Origin: Acidobacteriota bacterium
GTDB taxonomy: Bacteria; Acidobacteriota; Vicinamibacteria; Vicinamibacterales; CAVVIG01
Length of the DNA stretch: 64,000 nt
Reading direction: 5' to 3'
Assembly: GCA_018268955.1 (NCBI GenBank)
Contig: JAFDVO010000018.1
Coordinates: forward strand, 176,576-240,575
Part shown: positions 1 through 9,529 of the stretch, piece after piece
Layout of the letters: the number at the start of each line of letters is the position of its first letter
Position numbering within the stretch: position 1 is the stretch's first letter
Position numbers and translations under genes: made by a program
The notes under the pieces: generated by a model
Told to the model about the DNA's origin: nothing
The model's input: only the letters and a program-made list of their open reading frames with translations
The model's database searches: none

Positions 1-545
1 CGCACCAGCTGCTGGCGTTCAGCCGCAAGCAACTGCTGCAGCCGAAGCACGTGGGGCTGAATGCGATCGTGCGCGATGTCCTGGAGAGGACCTCCAGCGT
101 GCTCGGCACCCGGATCGCGAAGGATCTGGAGCTCGCCCAGCCCGATCCGCTCGTCCTTGTGGATCCGGAGCAGTTCGCCGAGGTGGTGGCGAACATCGTC
201 GTGAACGCGGCGGACGCGATGCCTGGCGCGGGACGGCTCGGGGTACGGACCGGGCACCGCCGCCTGAATGACGGCGACGTGAGCGGCCTCGACGCAGGCG
301 ATTACGTCGAGCTGGTGGTGACCGATACCGGCCACGGCATGGACGCCGCGACGCTTGCCCACGCGCTCGAGCCCTTCTTCACGACCAAGCCGTTCGGCCG
401 ACGGTCAGGACTCGGGCTCTCGACGGCGTACGGCATCGTCCGGCAGAGCGGCGGGCACCTGACGATCAGCAGCGGCCCTGGCGAGGGCACAACTGTCCGC
501 ATCTACCTCCCGGTCGAACCGCTGGATCTGGCGCAACAGGCTTGA
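1..545 (+). CDS. Sensor histidine kinase, C-terminal part (5' end outside window)
   Basis: The reading frame is open from the window edge, so only the C-terminus is present. The first residues (HQLLAFSRKQ) fit the end of a HisKA dimerisation helix. The rest is a complete HATPase_c ATP-binding domain: N-box NIVVNAADAM, G1 box DTGHGMD, an F-box-like EPFFTTKPF and G2 box SGLGLSTAYGIV. There is no attached receiver domain; the protein ends shortly after the ATPase fold with a TGA at 543-545. This layout is typical of PAS-containing hybrid-like kinases that use a LLAFSRKQ H-box helix. The sensed signal and the partner regulator lie outside the window. Family assignment is firm; specific role unknown. 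Confidence 0.92.
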   Translation, partial: HQLLAFSRKQLLQPKHVGLNAIVRDVLERTSSVLGTRIAKDLELAQPDPLVLVDPEQFAEVVANIVVNAADAMPGAGRLGVRTGHRRLNDGDVSGLDAGDYVELVVTDTGHGMDAATLAHALEPFFTTKPFGRRSGLGLSTAYGIVRQSGGHLTISSGPGEGTTVRIYLPVEPLDLAQQA

Positions 546-592
546 CGCCTCTTCGGCGGGATCGGCGATAATCCCCCTTCCGGAGGCCCCGC

Positions 593-1132
593 TTGAAGAA
601 AGTGCTCGCGCTCGTCGTCCTGCTCCTGGCTGGCGGTATTGCCGTCGGCGCGGCCGACCGTATCTTCACGAACCCCAAGCCCGAAGGGCATTTCAAGAAG
701 CTGTTTCCGAACGCGGTGGCCTTTTCCGGGTTCGGTGGCACGCCACCGCATTACACGGCCTATGCGGCCGACCCGAAGAGCAACCCCAATGCGCCGGTGC
801 TTGGGTACATCTTCTGGACGACGGACATGGTGCCGCAGGAGCATGGGTACCACGGTGCCATCCACATCCTCGTTGGCTTGAACCTGAACGGCACGATCAA
901 CGGCGTCGTCGTCGACTACGATTCCGAGCCGTACGGCTACTTCTCGGTCGAGCCCCCCGAGTTCGCGGAACAGTTCAAGGGCAAGAGCATCTTCGACAAG
1001 TTCCAGGTCGGTGCCGACGTGGACGCCGTGTCCCGCGCCTCGCTCAGCGTCAACAGCGCCACGCGAGCCATTCGCGATTCGGTGCGGATGGTCGCCCGTG
1101 CCCTGCTCGACCCGAACGCGGTGAAGCGTTGA
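593..1132 (+). CDS. FMN-binding domain protein, exported
   Basis: A 179-residue protein with a TTG start preceded by a good Shine-Dalgarno (CCGGAGG, about 581-587). Residues 1-20 form a signal peptide or membrane anchor. The rest matches the small FMN-binding domain of RnfG/NqrC/NosR proteins, in which ApbE links FMN covalently to a Thr in a D-x-x-S/T-G-A-T motif. Here the site reads DAVSRASLS (residues 144-152), so Ser150 replaces the usual Thr and Arg148 the usual Gly. The stop overlaps the next gene (TTGA), and an apbE gene lies convergently just beyond, so covalent flavinylation is plausible despite the altered motif. Probable role: periplasmic one-electron carrier feeding the following polyferredoxin. 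Substrate unknown. Confidence 0.85.
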   Translation: MKKVLALVVLLLAGGIAVGAADRIFTNPKPEGHFKKLFPNAVAFSGFGGTPPHYTAYAADPKSNPNAPVLGYIFWTTDMVPQEHGYHGAIHILVGLNLNGTINGVVVDYDSEPYGYFSVEPPEFAEQFKGKSIFDKFQVGADVDAVSRASLSVNSATRAIRDSVRMVARALLDPNAVKR

Positions 1133-2280
1133 ACCGGTGGATCCCGCGACGGGCGTCGCTGGCGCTGGCCGGCACGGTACTGGTCTGCGTGTCTCTGGGG
1201 GCGCAGGCTCCGGTCGCGCCCAACACATCTGAACGGTCCGGACAGGCGGCTGTCGCCCCGGCGACAGGCGAGCCGTCGTCCGCCGCCCCTGGCGCGGAGC
1301 CGCCGAAGGCGCCGCCACCCGCAGCCGGCGCAGACCCGTGGGCCGCCCTTGGCCTGCCGCCCGCCGGGTCGTCCGGCGGCAGTGCGGCGGCAGCAACCGG
1401 CGGCGACGACCCGTGGGGCTTCGCGGAGGAAACCCACGAGGAGACCTGGGCGGACATCCTGCGACCACAGGTCCAGGACCTCGCCATCACAACGGCCTTC
1501 TTCGTCTTCGCGCTGGTCAGCTTCTTCCGCAAGAGCAAGCCGCTCAAGTACGCGGCGCTCGCCATCTCGGTCGGCTATCTCGGGGTCACCAAGAGCACGC
1601 TCATCTCGGTGACCGACATCTTCCGGCTCGTCCACTTCGACTTTCCGCAGGTGAAGTACAGCCTGGCGTGGTACCTGATCGCAGGCTTCACGGTACTGAC
1701 CACGTTGCTGTTCGGGCGTCTCTACTGCGGACGCATCTGCGCGTTCGGTGCGCTGACGCAGCTGCTCGACGCCGTCGTGCCGACGCGCATCCGGTGGGAA
1801 CCGTCCGCAAAGGTGGAGCGGTATGCCGGCTACATCAAGTACGGCATGCTGTTCGGGGTGGTCGGCTACTACGCGGCCACCGACCACTTCACCATCTACC
1901 GCTACGTCGAGCCGTTCTGGATGTACACGCGGCAGGGCTCGGTCGTCCTGTGGACGATGCTGGGCACCCTGCTGCTGGCGACGCTCGTCGTGCGGAACCT
2001 GTACTGCCGATTCCTCTGCCCCGTCGGCGCCGCGCTCGGGCTCATCTCTCAGGTGACGACGGTGTTCCGGATCAAGCGCTGGTCCGAATGCCGCACCTGC
2101 AAGATCTGCGAGCGCACCTGCGAGTGGGGCGCGATCCGTGGCCCGCAGATCGTCCGCTCCGAGTGCGTGCGCTGTGACGACTGCGAGCGGGTCTACGCCG
2201 ACGAGAAGAAGTGCGTGCACTGGATCGTCGTGCACCGCAAGGCCAAGAACCTGCCGGTCGGGGCGAAGGTCGGCGTCTAG
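1129..2280 (+). CDS. NosR/NapH-like membrane polyferredoxin (4Fe-4S)
   Basis: A 383-residue membrane iron-sulfur protein, TTG start overlapping the previous stop by 4 bp, so translationally coupled. Residues 1-27 are a signal sequence, followed by an Ala/Pro-rich linker to about 100. Several membrane segments lie between 115 and 310, with the two paired-Cys signatures of the NosR/NapH family: C200GRIC204AFGA and C293RFLC297PVGA. The C-terminus carries ferredoxin-type cysteines C321, C324, C327, C331 and C346, C349, C352, C362. Known relatives pass electrons between the quinone pool and periplasmic flavin or reductase partners. With the FMN protein upstream the pair resembles NosR split into two genes. 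No nitrous oxide reductase is visible, so the final acceptor is unknown. The stop shares a CTAG with the convergent apbE stop. Confidence 0.88.
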   Translation: MNRWIPRRASLALAGTVLVCVSLGAQAPVAPNTSERSGQAAVAPATGEPSSAAPGAEPPKAPPPAAGADPWAALGLPPAGSSGGSAAAATGGDDPWGFAEETHEETWADILRPQVQDLAITTAFFVFALVSFFRKSKPLKYAALAISVGYLGVTKSTLISVTDIFRLVHFDFPQVKYSLAWYLIAGFTVLTTLLFGRLYCGRICAFGALTQLLDAVVPTRIRWEPSAKVERYAGYIKYGMLFGVVGYYAATDHFTIYRYVEPFWMYTRQGSVVLWTMLGTLLLATLVVRNLYCRFLCPVGAALGLISQVTTVFRIKRWSECRTCKICERTCEWGAIRGPQIVRSECVRCDDCERVYADEKKCVHWIVVHRKAKNLPVGAKVGV

Positions 2281-3353
2281 CGCCCGTCGGTCGGCTGGTG
2301 AACGACCTGCACCTTGCCCTGAAGGCCGCTCGAAATCCGCACCACGTTGTCGGCGCCGACGATCACCGCCTCCACGTCCGGGAGCCGCTCGACGAGCGCC
2401 ATGCCCTTCTCTGGTCCGAGCAGGAAGACCCCGGTACTCAGCCCGTCCGCAAGCACCGGTCGTTTGGACACGATCGTCACGCTGCGGCTCAGCCGCGCCG
2501 GCTGCCCCGTGCGGGGGTCGAGGATGTGGTGATAGCGGACGCCATCCTTGATGAAGAAGCGCTCGTAGTCGCCTGACGTGCTGAACGTCGCGTCGGACAA
2601 CTCCACGCGGGCGAAGATCTCGCCGTCAGGGGCTCGTGGGTCCGCGATGCCCAGACGCCACGCCCGATCACCACGACGGCCTGCCACATAGAGATCGCCG
2701 CCAGCCTGGATCGAGAAGTCCTTCAGTCCCGCGCGGCGCAGGATCCCCTCTGCGTGCTCGACGGCGTAGCCCTTCCCGATCCCGCCGAGATGCGCGCGCA
2801 TGCCCTTCGTCTGGAGGAAGGCCGTGCCTGCCTGCTCGTCAACCACGAGCTTGCGGTAGTCGATCAGCGGCAGCCTCCTGGCGATGGCCTCCGCCGACGG
2901 GATCGAGTCGTCCTGATCCTGATCGAACTTCCACACGTCGGACAGGGCGCCGAAAGTGACGTCGAACAGGCCGTCGGTCCATTCGCTGATCTGCCGCGCG
3001 ACGCCGAGGACCTCGCGCGTGTCCTTGCCGACCGGAACGGGATGGTCGCCCGCAGCGGCGTTGAGCCGGAGGATGTCGCTGCCCTCCTTCCAGACCGAGA
3101 GCAGGTGGTCCAGCCGGTCGAACTCCGCGAACACTGCGTCGAACGCGCGGTTCGCCACGTCCTCGTCGGCGGTCCACGCCATGAGGCTCAACTCGGAGCC
3201 CATCGCCAGCCCGCTGCGAGCCACGATGTGCGCCTCGTGGGCGGGCGGCGTGGACCGGTCCGTGGACCGCTCGGGTCCGCTGCCGCACGCCAGAGCGCCG
3301 CACGCGACAACGAGCGCGATCGTCCCCAGCGCAGCGCCGCGAGCGACCCCCAT
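2277..3353 (-). CDS. apbE: FAD:protein FMN transferase (ApbE family)
   Basis: About 358 residues. ApbE moves FMN from FAD onto a Thr (sometimes Ser) of FMN-binding proteins, in the periplasm and Mg2+-dependent. Seen: GGIGKGYAVE, AGGDLYVAGR, the SGDYERFF segment and HHILDPRTGQPA, all typical of the family. The N-terminus is a lipoprotein-type signal (VVACGALAC). I place the start at the ATG at 3353; an ATG at 3380 exists, but the extra residues (GLVGQVGL) are translation of a G-rich intergenic repeat. It is convergent with, and overlaps by 4 bp, the polyferredoxin gene, so it most likely serves the FMN protein at 593-1132. It follows the broken spermidine-synthase-like gene on the same strand. 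Confidence 0.93.
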   Translation of the reverse strand: MGVARGAALGTIALVVACGALACGSGPERSTDRSTPPAHEAHIVARSGLAMGSELSLMAWTADEDVANRAFDAVFAEFDRLDHLLSVWKEGSDILRLNAAAGDHPVPVGKDTREVLGVARQISEWTDGLFDVTFGALSDVWKFDQDQDDSIPSAEAIARRLPLIDYRKLVVDEQAGTAFLQTKGMRAHLGGIGKGYAVEHAEGILRRAGLKDFSIQAGGDLYVAGRRGDRAWRLGIADPRAPDGEIFARVELSDATFSTSGDYERFFIKDGVRYHHILDPRTGQPARLSRSVTIVSKRPVLADGLSTGVFLLGPEKGMALVERLPDVEAVIVGADNVVRISSGLQGKVQVVHQPTDGR

Positions 3354-3396
3354 CAGTCCCACCTGCCCCACCAGCCCCACCTGCCTCCGTGTCGGT

Positions 3397-5788
3397 TCAC
3401 TCGCGCACTCCGTCCATGGCCGCCTTCAGGCGATCGATCGTCGACTCGGATGCCACGAAGATGTCCTCAGGATACGCGCGATACGAGAGCATCTCGCGGT
3501 AGATCTCGTCACCCGCGTGCTCGTTGAGCCCAAGCCCCGCGAGGTATTGCAGCCGCAGGTCGGCGTCGTGATTGATCTGCGCGTCAGCAAGCCAGGGCTG
3601 CAGGTCCGCGGCGCGGCCGGCATAGTTGCCGAACAGTTCCACGGCACCGTAGATACCTGCCTGCACGAGTGACGAATCGACCGTCGCGAACCCCGGCGAC
3701 CGCAGCATGCCCTCGATCTCGTCGACCCAGATGCGCGGCGGGTCCGCCTGCCCGAGGAGGACCGTGTCGATGGCGTGCCCCTCGAACTGGTTGCCGAAGA
3801 CCGAGCCCGTGCGGGAACGACTGGAAGAAGGTGGCGATTTCGCTCTTCACAGCCTCGGGGCTGCTCTCGAAGAGCTGCACGTACAGCGTCATCACGCCGC
3901 CCGGATTGAGGTGCGCCTTGGCGAGATCGAAGAACTCACGCGTGTAGAGCGTCGCCGCTCCCTTGACCCACGGGTCCAGCGGATCGGAGGTGATCGCATC
4001 GAAGGTCTGCCTGGTCGTCTGCAGGAAGTGACGGGCATCGTCGGCGACGATCTGCACCTTCGGGTTGCGCGCGACGTCGTGGTTCACGCTCGCCATGTAA
4101 CGTCCCGACACGCGGGGCACGAGTGGCTCGATGTCGACGATGGTGACGTGGTCGACCATGGGATTCACGCTCACAGCCCCCGCCGTCACGCCTGCGCCGA
4201 AGCCGATGACGAGCACGGAGCGCGGCTTCGCCGGTACGAGGGTGGTGAGGTGGCCGAGCATGCGCTGGAGCCGCATGTCGGCCGGCTCGCTCGACGCCTG
4301 TACCTTGCCGGCGTTGTGGTAGTTCAGCACGCCGTTCTCGCCCTGCGAAACGGCGATGGACGCGTGCATCCCTTCACCGACATAGATGATTTCGTGCGCG
4401 CGGCTGACCCATGCCGCCGCGTGCCGGCCATACGCCACGAGAATGCCAGGCACGCCGGGCACGAGCGGCAGCACGACGAGCCCGCCACCCGTTCCGAGTA
4501 CGACGGCCGCGCGCGCCAGGCGCGGCAGGCCACGGCGCCAGAGCGCAAGGAGCGCGGACAGCAGCGCGGCGACCAGCATCAGCCGCTGGGCCTGCTGTGT
4601 GCCCCAGAGCGGGATCACGACGAGGCTCGTCAGGAGCGCGCCAGCAATCGCACCAAGCGTGTTCGCAGCGGACAAGCGTCCCACTGCGTCGCCAGCGTCC
4701 TCGTCATCAGCCGCGAGCGTCGCAATGCCGAGCGCGAAGCTCGCCCCCCAGAACAGCGGGGCCGGCAGCACGGCATAGAGCGTACGGACGGCGTCGAACC
4801 GGAACACGGCCCAGATGTTGGCGCCGGTCACCGCCTGCCCTGGCCAGAACGGCACGACGGTCGCGAGCACGAAGGCCGACCACAGGATCGCCGCGCCCGA
4901 GGCGAACTGGCACCAGCCGAGGACGACGTCCGGGTGGCGCAACCGGCGGGCGGCCGCGGCGCCGGCACTGCTGCCCAGCCCGAGGCCGAGCAGGAAGACG
5001 GCGAGGATCAGCGAGAAGGTGTAGACGGTGGCTCCGAAGGCGAGCGCCAGCATGCGCGTCCAGACCACCTCGGCTGCCAGGGCGCAGAAGCCCGACAGCG
5101 CGACGACCACATAGATCCGGGTGCCCCGACGCGGGCGCCCACCCCCATGACTCGCCGCAGCCGCTCGCGCACGCGCGGGCGCCACGCGGCTCAGCAACAC
5201 CGCCGTCAGCGCCACCGCGCCGTTGATCGCGGCGGCCGCGTAGGTGGTGACGTGCATGTCGAACAGCCGCAGGAGGAAGAAGCCTGCGCCGAGGCAACCC
5301 ACGACCGCGCCGGCCAGGTTCCCGGCGTAGAACAGCCCAAGCCAGGCGTGGCCATCGCGGGAGCGCTCGACGTACCGCGCCATGACCGGCAGGGTGGCGC
5401 CCATCGCGAAGGTGGGCGGAAGCAGGCACAGCGCTGCGACGGCCGCACGCATCACCACGTCGAGAGGGCCTTCCCCACCGATGTGCGCATAGAGCCGGCT
5501 GACCAGCGGGATAGCCGCCAGCAGCGCAACGCCCATCGCTCCGATGGCCGCCTCGAGCGCCGCGTAGACCCGCAGCGGGTGACGAGCCGATCCCACCGCA
5601 CGAGGCGCAAGGAGGCTGCCCAGGCACATGCCGCCCATGTAGGTCGCGAGCAGGACCCCGAGTGAGATGGTCGACGAACCGATCGACAACTGCAGGAGCT
5701 GCTGCCAGACCACCTCGTACACGAGCGCGGCGGCGCCGCTCCCCACGAAGAGCAGCACCAGCACCGCATCGATGACAGTGGGAGACAT
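3397..5788 (-). pseudogene. Membrane-anchored spermidine synthase-like protein, frameshifted
   Basis: If restored this would encode roughly 797 residues. The N-terminal two-thirds is a polytopic membrane region resembling MFS/SpeE fusion proteins. The C-terminal part is a Rossmann methyltransferase-like SpeE domain with SAM/dcSAM-binding VLVIGFGAGVTAG and DPLDPWVKGAATLYTREFF. Near 3806-3808 the frame breaks. Upstream reads ATFFQSFPHG; the natural continuation, SVFGNQFEGHAIDTVLLG onward, is found one frame over and runs to a TGA at 3397. Removing one G from the coding-strand GGG run (plus-strand CCC at 3806-3808) restores a continuous protein. The cause may be a sequencing indel or a genuine recent mutation. 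Function of the family is poorly known; polyamine synthesis is not assured. Confidence 0.85.
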
Positions 5789-5870
5789 GGCGGGACCGCG
5801 ACATTATCCATGCAGCTGGAACCCACCACAACGGCGCATGCGGGTCGCGGGGCGGGGCCCGCCGCACCGG

Positions 5871-6458
5871 CTAGGCGGGAGCGGTCTTCGAGCCGAACCG
5901 ACGACGAACGGCTTTCAGGAGGATCGACGCGGCGAAGCCGATGCCCACGAGCAGCACCAGCGACACGGCCGCAGCGACGAAGGGATGGTGCACTGCCACC
6001 CAGGTGAGCGCGATGACGAAGATGTCCTCGCCGAACGACAGCGTCCAGTTCGTGAACGGCTCAGGTGACGTGTTGACCACTGCGCGGGTGCCGGCCTTCG
6101 TCAGGTGTGTCGTCATCGCAACCGACCCGCCGAGCACTGCCGCGAGCGCCTCCGCCGACGGCGGCACGTGCCCCACCGCGGCCATGGCCACCATCGCTCC
6201 GCCGGCCGGCCGCACAAAGGTGTGGATCGCGTCCCAGATGCTGTCGACCCATGGCACCTTGTCAGCGAAGAACTCGATGACGAAGAACGTCAGCGCGATC
6301 CCGATCACCCACGCGTTGTCGAAACCGTGGAACTGCGCCGGCAGGCTGAAGAGGCCGAGCCGCGCGCTGATGCCGATCACCGCCACCGTCGCGTAGAGGT
6401 TCACGCCCGACGCAAACGCGAACGGCAACGCCTGCACGAACAGCGGCATCAGGTCCAT
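5871..6458 (-). CDS. DUF4126 family membrane protein
   Basis: A 195-residue, very hydrophobic protein with about five or six membrane segments. The sequence (start SGVNLYATVAVIG, middle DSIWDAIHTFVRPAGGA, C-terminal LSFGEDIFVIALTWVAVHHP) matches the DUF4126 family, which has no established biochemical role. It ends in a short basic tail. It starts 82 bp after the start of the spermidine-synthase-like gene on the same strand and is divergent from cheA, so the 266-bp gap 6459-6724 should carry two promoters. No regulatory motif there is convincing. Confidence 0.85.
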   Translation of the reverse strand: MDLMPLFVQALPFAFASGVNLYATVAVIGISARLGLFSLPAQFHGFDNAWVIGIALTFFVIEFFADKVPWVDSIWDAIHTFVRPAGGAMVAMAAVGHVPPSAEALAAVLGGSVAMTTHLTKAGTRAVVNTSPEPFTNWTLSFGEDIFVIALTWVAVHHPFVAAAVSLVLLVGIGFAASILLKAVRRRFGSKTAPA

Positions 6459-6724
6459 GCGGCGATTGTACGGGACGGCCCATCATCGGTGCTGCCGCAC
6501 CGGGGTGCACGCGCTCCTCCCGCCCTGACGCACGGCTCCGGATATAGCTGAGCGACGACGTACCGACAAGGCTGTCGCGCGCACGTCGCATGTGGAGGTG
6601 GACCTCAACTGGGCAAACATTCGGGTTTTCGCGCGCTTCGACATGACCCATTCTGCGGCACCCCCGTTGCTCGATCGGCTGGCACACACCGAAGCGCACA
6701 GCAGCACGCAGGGGAGCGCGCGTC

Positions 6725-8956
6725 ATGCACGAGAACGAGGAACTCGTCAGGGAGTTCCTGATCGAAAGCTGCGAGAACCTGGACCGCCTGGACCGCGACC
6801 TCGTGGAACTCGAGAAAGATCCGGGGAACCGGGAGCGACTCAGCAGCATCTTCCGCACGATTCACACGATCAAGGGCACCTGCGGGTTCCTTGGTTTCAC
6901 CCGGCTCGAAGCCGTCACCCACATCGGCGAGAACCTGCTGTGCCGCGTGCGCAGCCTCGAGCTGCGGCTCGATGAAGAGATCACCACCGGGCTGCTCGCG
7001 ATGGTCGATGCGGTACGCCGCATCCTCGCCTCGATCGAACAGACCGGCGAGGAACCCGATGACGATCACACCGGGCTCATCGCGGAGCTGACGCGCCTGC
7101 ACGCCCTGCCGGCCACCGGCACCCGTGAGCCGGACGCCGTCGGCCCGCCGTCACCCGCGCCTCGTGACGTCGTCCCGGCGCGTCCACCGGAATCGGCGCC
7201 AGCGAGCGACGCACCGCTCGCCGCGGATGCGGTGCCGACGCTCTCGGGCGGCTGCGGCGGCGCGGATCGCGAAGGGGATCATGGCCCCGCCCTGCGGGAC
7301 TCCTCGCTGCGCGTCGACGTGATCCTGCTCGACAAGCTGATGAACCTGGTCGGCGAGCTTGTGCTCGCCCGCAACCAGATCCTGCAGTTCACCGCGACGC
7401 AGATCGATTCGTCGTTCATCGGCGCGACCGGACGGCTGAACCTCGTCACCTCCGAGCTGCAGGAAGGGGTCATGAAGACCCGCATGCAGCCGATCGGCAA
7501 CGTCTGGAGCAAGTTCCCGCGCATCGTCCGGGACCTGGCCACGCAGTGCCGCAAGCAGGTCCGCATCGAGATGGAAGGCCGCGAGACCGACCTCGACAAG
7601 ACGATCATCGAGGCGATCAAGGATCCGCTCACCCACATCGTCCGCAATGCGATCGACCACGGCATCGAAACGCCCGACGATCGCCTCGCGGCCGGCAAGC
7701 CCGCCGACGGGCTCCTGCGGCTGCGGGCCTTCCACGAAGGCGGCCAGATCAACATCGAGATCTCGGACGACGGTGCGGGCATCGACGCAGCAAAGGTGCG
7801 GGCCAAGGCCATCCAGCGCGGCATCGTGACGGCCGAACAGGCGGCCACGATGACGGACCACGACGCCGTCAGCCTCGTCTTCATCCCTGGCTTCTCCACC
7901 GCCGAGCAGGTCACGAACGTATCGGGCCGCGGCGTCGGCATGGACGTCGTCAAGACCAACATCGAGAAGATCGGCGGGCAGGTCGACATCCAGACCGCCG
8001 CGGGCGAAGGCACGACGCTCCGCATCAAGATCCCGCTCACGCTCGCGATCATCCCCGCGCTGATGGTCGCGTCGGGCGGCGAGCGCTACGCCATCCCGCA
8101 GGTGAGCCTGCTCGAACTGGTCCGCCTCGAAGGCGAACAGGCCAGGCACGGCATCGAGCGGATTCAGGACGCCCTGTTCTACCGGCTGCGGGGCAACCTG
8201 CTGCCGCTCGCCTACCTCCATCGTGAGCTCGGCCTCACCCCCGCGGGCCAGACCGAGGACCTCGTCAACATCGTCGTCCTCAAGGCGGACGGCAGGCAGT
8301 TCGGGCTTGTCGTGGAGGAAATCCACGACACCGAGGAGATCGTCGTCAAGCCGCTCAGCAAACAGCTGAAAGGGATCGCGGTCTTCGCCGGCGCCACGAT
8401 CATGGGCGACGGCAAGGTCGCGCTGATCCTCGACGTCCCCGGCATCGCGCAGCGAGCGGGCGTCGTGTCCGGCACGAAGGACCACGCGCCCACCGCTGCC
8501 CAGCACGCGGCCGGTGAGAGCGGCGCCGACACGCAGACGCTGCTGCTCTTCCAGGTCGGCGACCGTGAGCGAATGGCCATTCCGCTCCACCTGGTCTCGC
8601 GCCTCGAGGAGTTCCCGAGCACGAGCATCGAACGGTCCGGTACCCGCGAAGTCGTCCAGTACCGGAACGACATCCTGCCGATCATCAGCCTCTCGAAGTT
8701 CTTCAGCGGCGAACAGCCGGCCGCACCCGAGATGCGGCAGGTGATCGTGTTCTCCGAGAGCGGGCAGGTCGTCGGCCTCGAAGTGGAGCGGATTCTCGAC
8801 ATCGTCTCGGAGCAGGTGGTGGTCCGGCGTCGGTGCCATCGCCCGGGCGTGCTGGGCACGGCTGTCATTCAGCAACGCGTGACGGATCTGCTGGACGTGC
8901 ACGCCGTGCTGCGTGCGGTCGAACCCGACGTGCTGGAGGTCGCAGGCGCTGCCTGA
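6725..8956 (+). CDS. cheA: Chemotaxis histidine kinase CheA
   Basis: A 743-residue CheA, first gene of the chemotaxis cluster, with Shine-Dalgarno AGGGGAG at 6711-6717. Domains in order: P1 Hpt with phospho-acceptor His47 in TIHTIKGTCGFLG; a Pro/Ala-rich linker to about 195 where P2 would sit, with no obvious P2 domain; P3 dimerisation (LDKLMNLVGELVLARNQ); P4 ATPase with N-box HIVRNAIDHG, G1 DDGAGID and G2 GRGVGMDVV; then two CheW-like domains instead of the usual one, the second starting near LLLFQVGDRERMAIP. The kinase takes input from receptors through CheW and phosphorylates CheY and CheB. The tandem CheW tail may alter array geometry. All catalytic motifs are intact. Confidence 0.97.
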   Translation: MHENEELVREFLIESCENLDRLDRDLVELEKDPGNRERLSSIFRTIHTIKGTCGFLGFTRLEAVTHIGENLLCRVRSLELRLDEEITTGLLAMVDAVRRILASIEQTGEEPDDDHTGLIAELTRLHALPATGTREPDAVGPPSPAPRDVVPARPPESAPASDAPLAADAVPTLSGGCGGADREGDHGPALRDSSLRVDVILLDKLMNLVGELVLARNQILQFTATQIDSSFIGATGRLNLVTSELQEGVMKTRMQPIGNVWSKFPRIVRDLATQCRKQVRIEMEGRETDLDKTIIEAIKDPLTHIVRNAIDHGIETPDDRLAAGKPADGLLRLRAFHEGGQINIEISDDGAGIDAAKVRAKAIQRGIVTAEQAATMTDHDAVSLVFIPGFSTAEQVTNVSGRGVGMDVVKTNIEKIGGQVDIQTAAGEGTTLRIKIPLTLAIIPALMVASGGERYAIPQVSLLELVRLEGEQARHGIERIQDALFYRLRGNLLPLAYLHRELGLTPAGQTEDLVNIVVLKADGRQFGLVVEEIHDTEEIVVKPLSKQLKGIAVFAGATIMGDGKVALILDVPGIAQRAGVVSGTKDHAPTAAQHAAGESGADTQTLLLFQVGDRERMAIPLHLVSRLEEFPSTSIERSGTREVVQYRNDILPIISLSKFFSGEQPAAPEMRQVIVFSESGQVVGLEVERILDIVSEQVVVRRRCHRPGVLGTAVIQQRVTDLLDVHAVLRAVEPDVLEVAGAA

Positions 8957-8966
8957 CGAGGATCAG

Positions 8967-9449
8967 ATGAGCACCACACCATCGTTATCCGCAGCCGCCA
9001 CCGGCTCGCGGCAGTTCTCGACCTTCTACGTGGACGGCCTGTACTTCGGCGTCGAAGTGCTCAAGGTGCAGGAACTGATTCGCTACCAGGACATGACGCG
9101 CGTGCCGCTGGCGCCTGGCGTCATCCGGGGCCTGATCAACCTGCGCGGACAGATCGTGACCGCCATCGACATGCGCCGCCGGCTCGACATGCACGAGCCG
9201 CCCGCCGATCGCCTGCCGATGAACGTCGTCGTCCGGACGGATGACGGCGCGGTCAGCCTGCTGGTCGACGAAATCGGTGATGTCGTCGACGTGCAGCAGG
9301 AACAGTTCGAAGCAGCGCCCGAGACCATTCGAGGGCGGGCGAACGACCTCGTCACCGGGGTCTACAAGATGACCGGGCGCCTCCTGCTGGTGCTCGACGT
9401 CGAACGTGCGGTGTCCGTCGAACGCCCGGGAGCGCGAGCGGCGGCGTAG
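8967..9449 (+). CDS. cheW: Chemotaxis coupling protein CheW
   Basis: A 160-residue CheW scaffold that bridges receptors and CheA. Visible are the conserved [21 protein letters not shown] segment (written here in part: [14 protein letters not shown]) and [11 protein letters not shown] chose the ATG at 8967, ten bases after the cheA stop and preceded by GACGAGGA; an in-frame ATG at 8913 would overlap cheA and add a non-conserved tail. It is the second gene of the che operon, followed after 80 bp by the receptor gene. Confidence 0.95.
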   Translation: MSTTPSLSAAATGSRQFSTFYVDGLYFGVEVLKVQELIRYQDMTRVPLAPGVIRGLINLRGQIVTAIDMRRRLDMHEPPADRLPMNVVVRTDDGAVSLLVDEIGDVVDVQQEQFEAAPETIRGRANDLVTGVYKMTGRLLLVLDVERAVSVERPGARAAA

Positions 9450-9529
9450 GAACGAACGCGCCCGGACGGCGCACAGATAGAGGCCGTGTCGGGACTGCCC
9501 GGACGGCGGGGACACATCAGGAGAAGACC

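Noticed and set aside
503-2235. Long antisense open frames (321 and 432 codons) opposite the FMN-binding and polyferredoxin genes
   Set aside because: Arg/Ala/Gly-rich composition without domains; typical GC-rich antisense shadows of the real genes.
3800-3812. Programmed frameshift in the spermidine-synthase-like gene
   Set aside because: No slippery heptamer or downstream stimulator seen; a plain one-base indel explains it.
3707-5665. 652-codon plus-strand frame opposite the spermidine-synthase-like gene
   Set aside because: His/Arg/Glu-rich antisense translation with no motif; the minus-strand protein has clear SAM-binding and membrane segments.
7151-8902. 583-codon minus-strand frame opposite cheA
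   Set aside because: Antisense shadow; cheA has all catalytic motifs on the plus strand.
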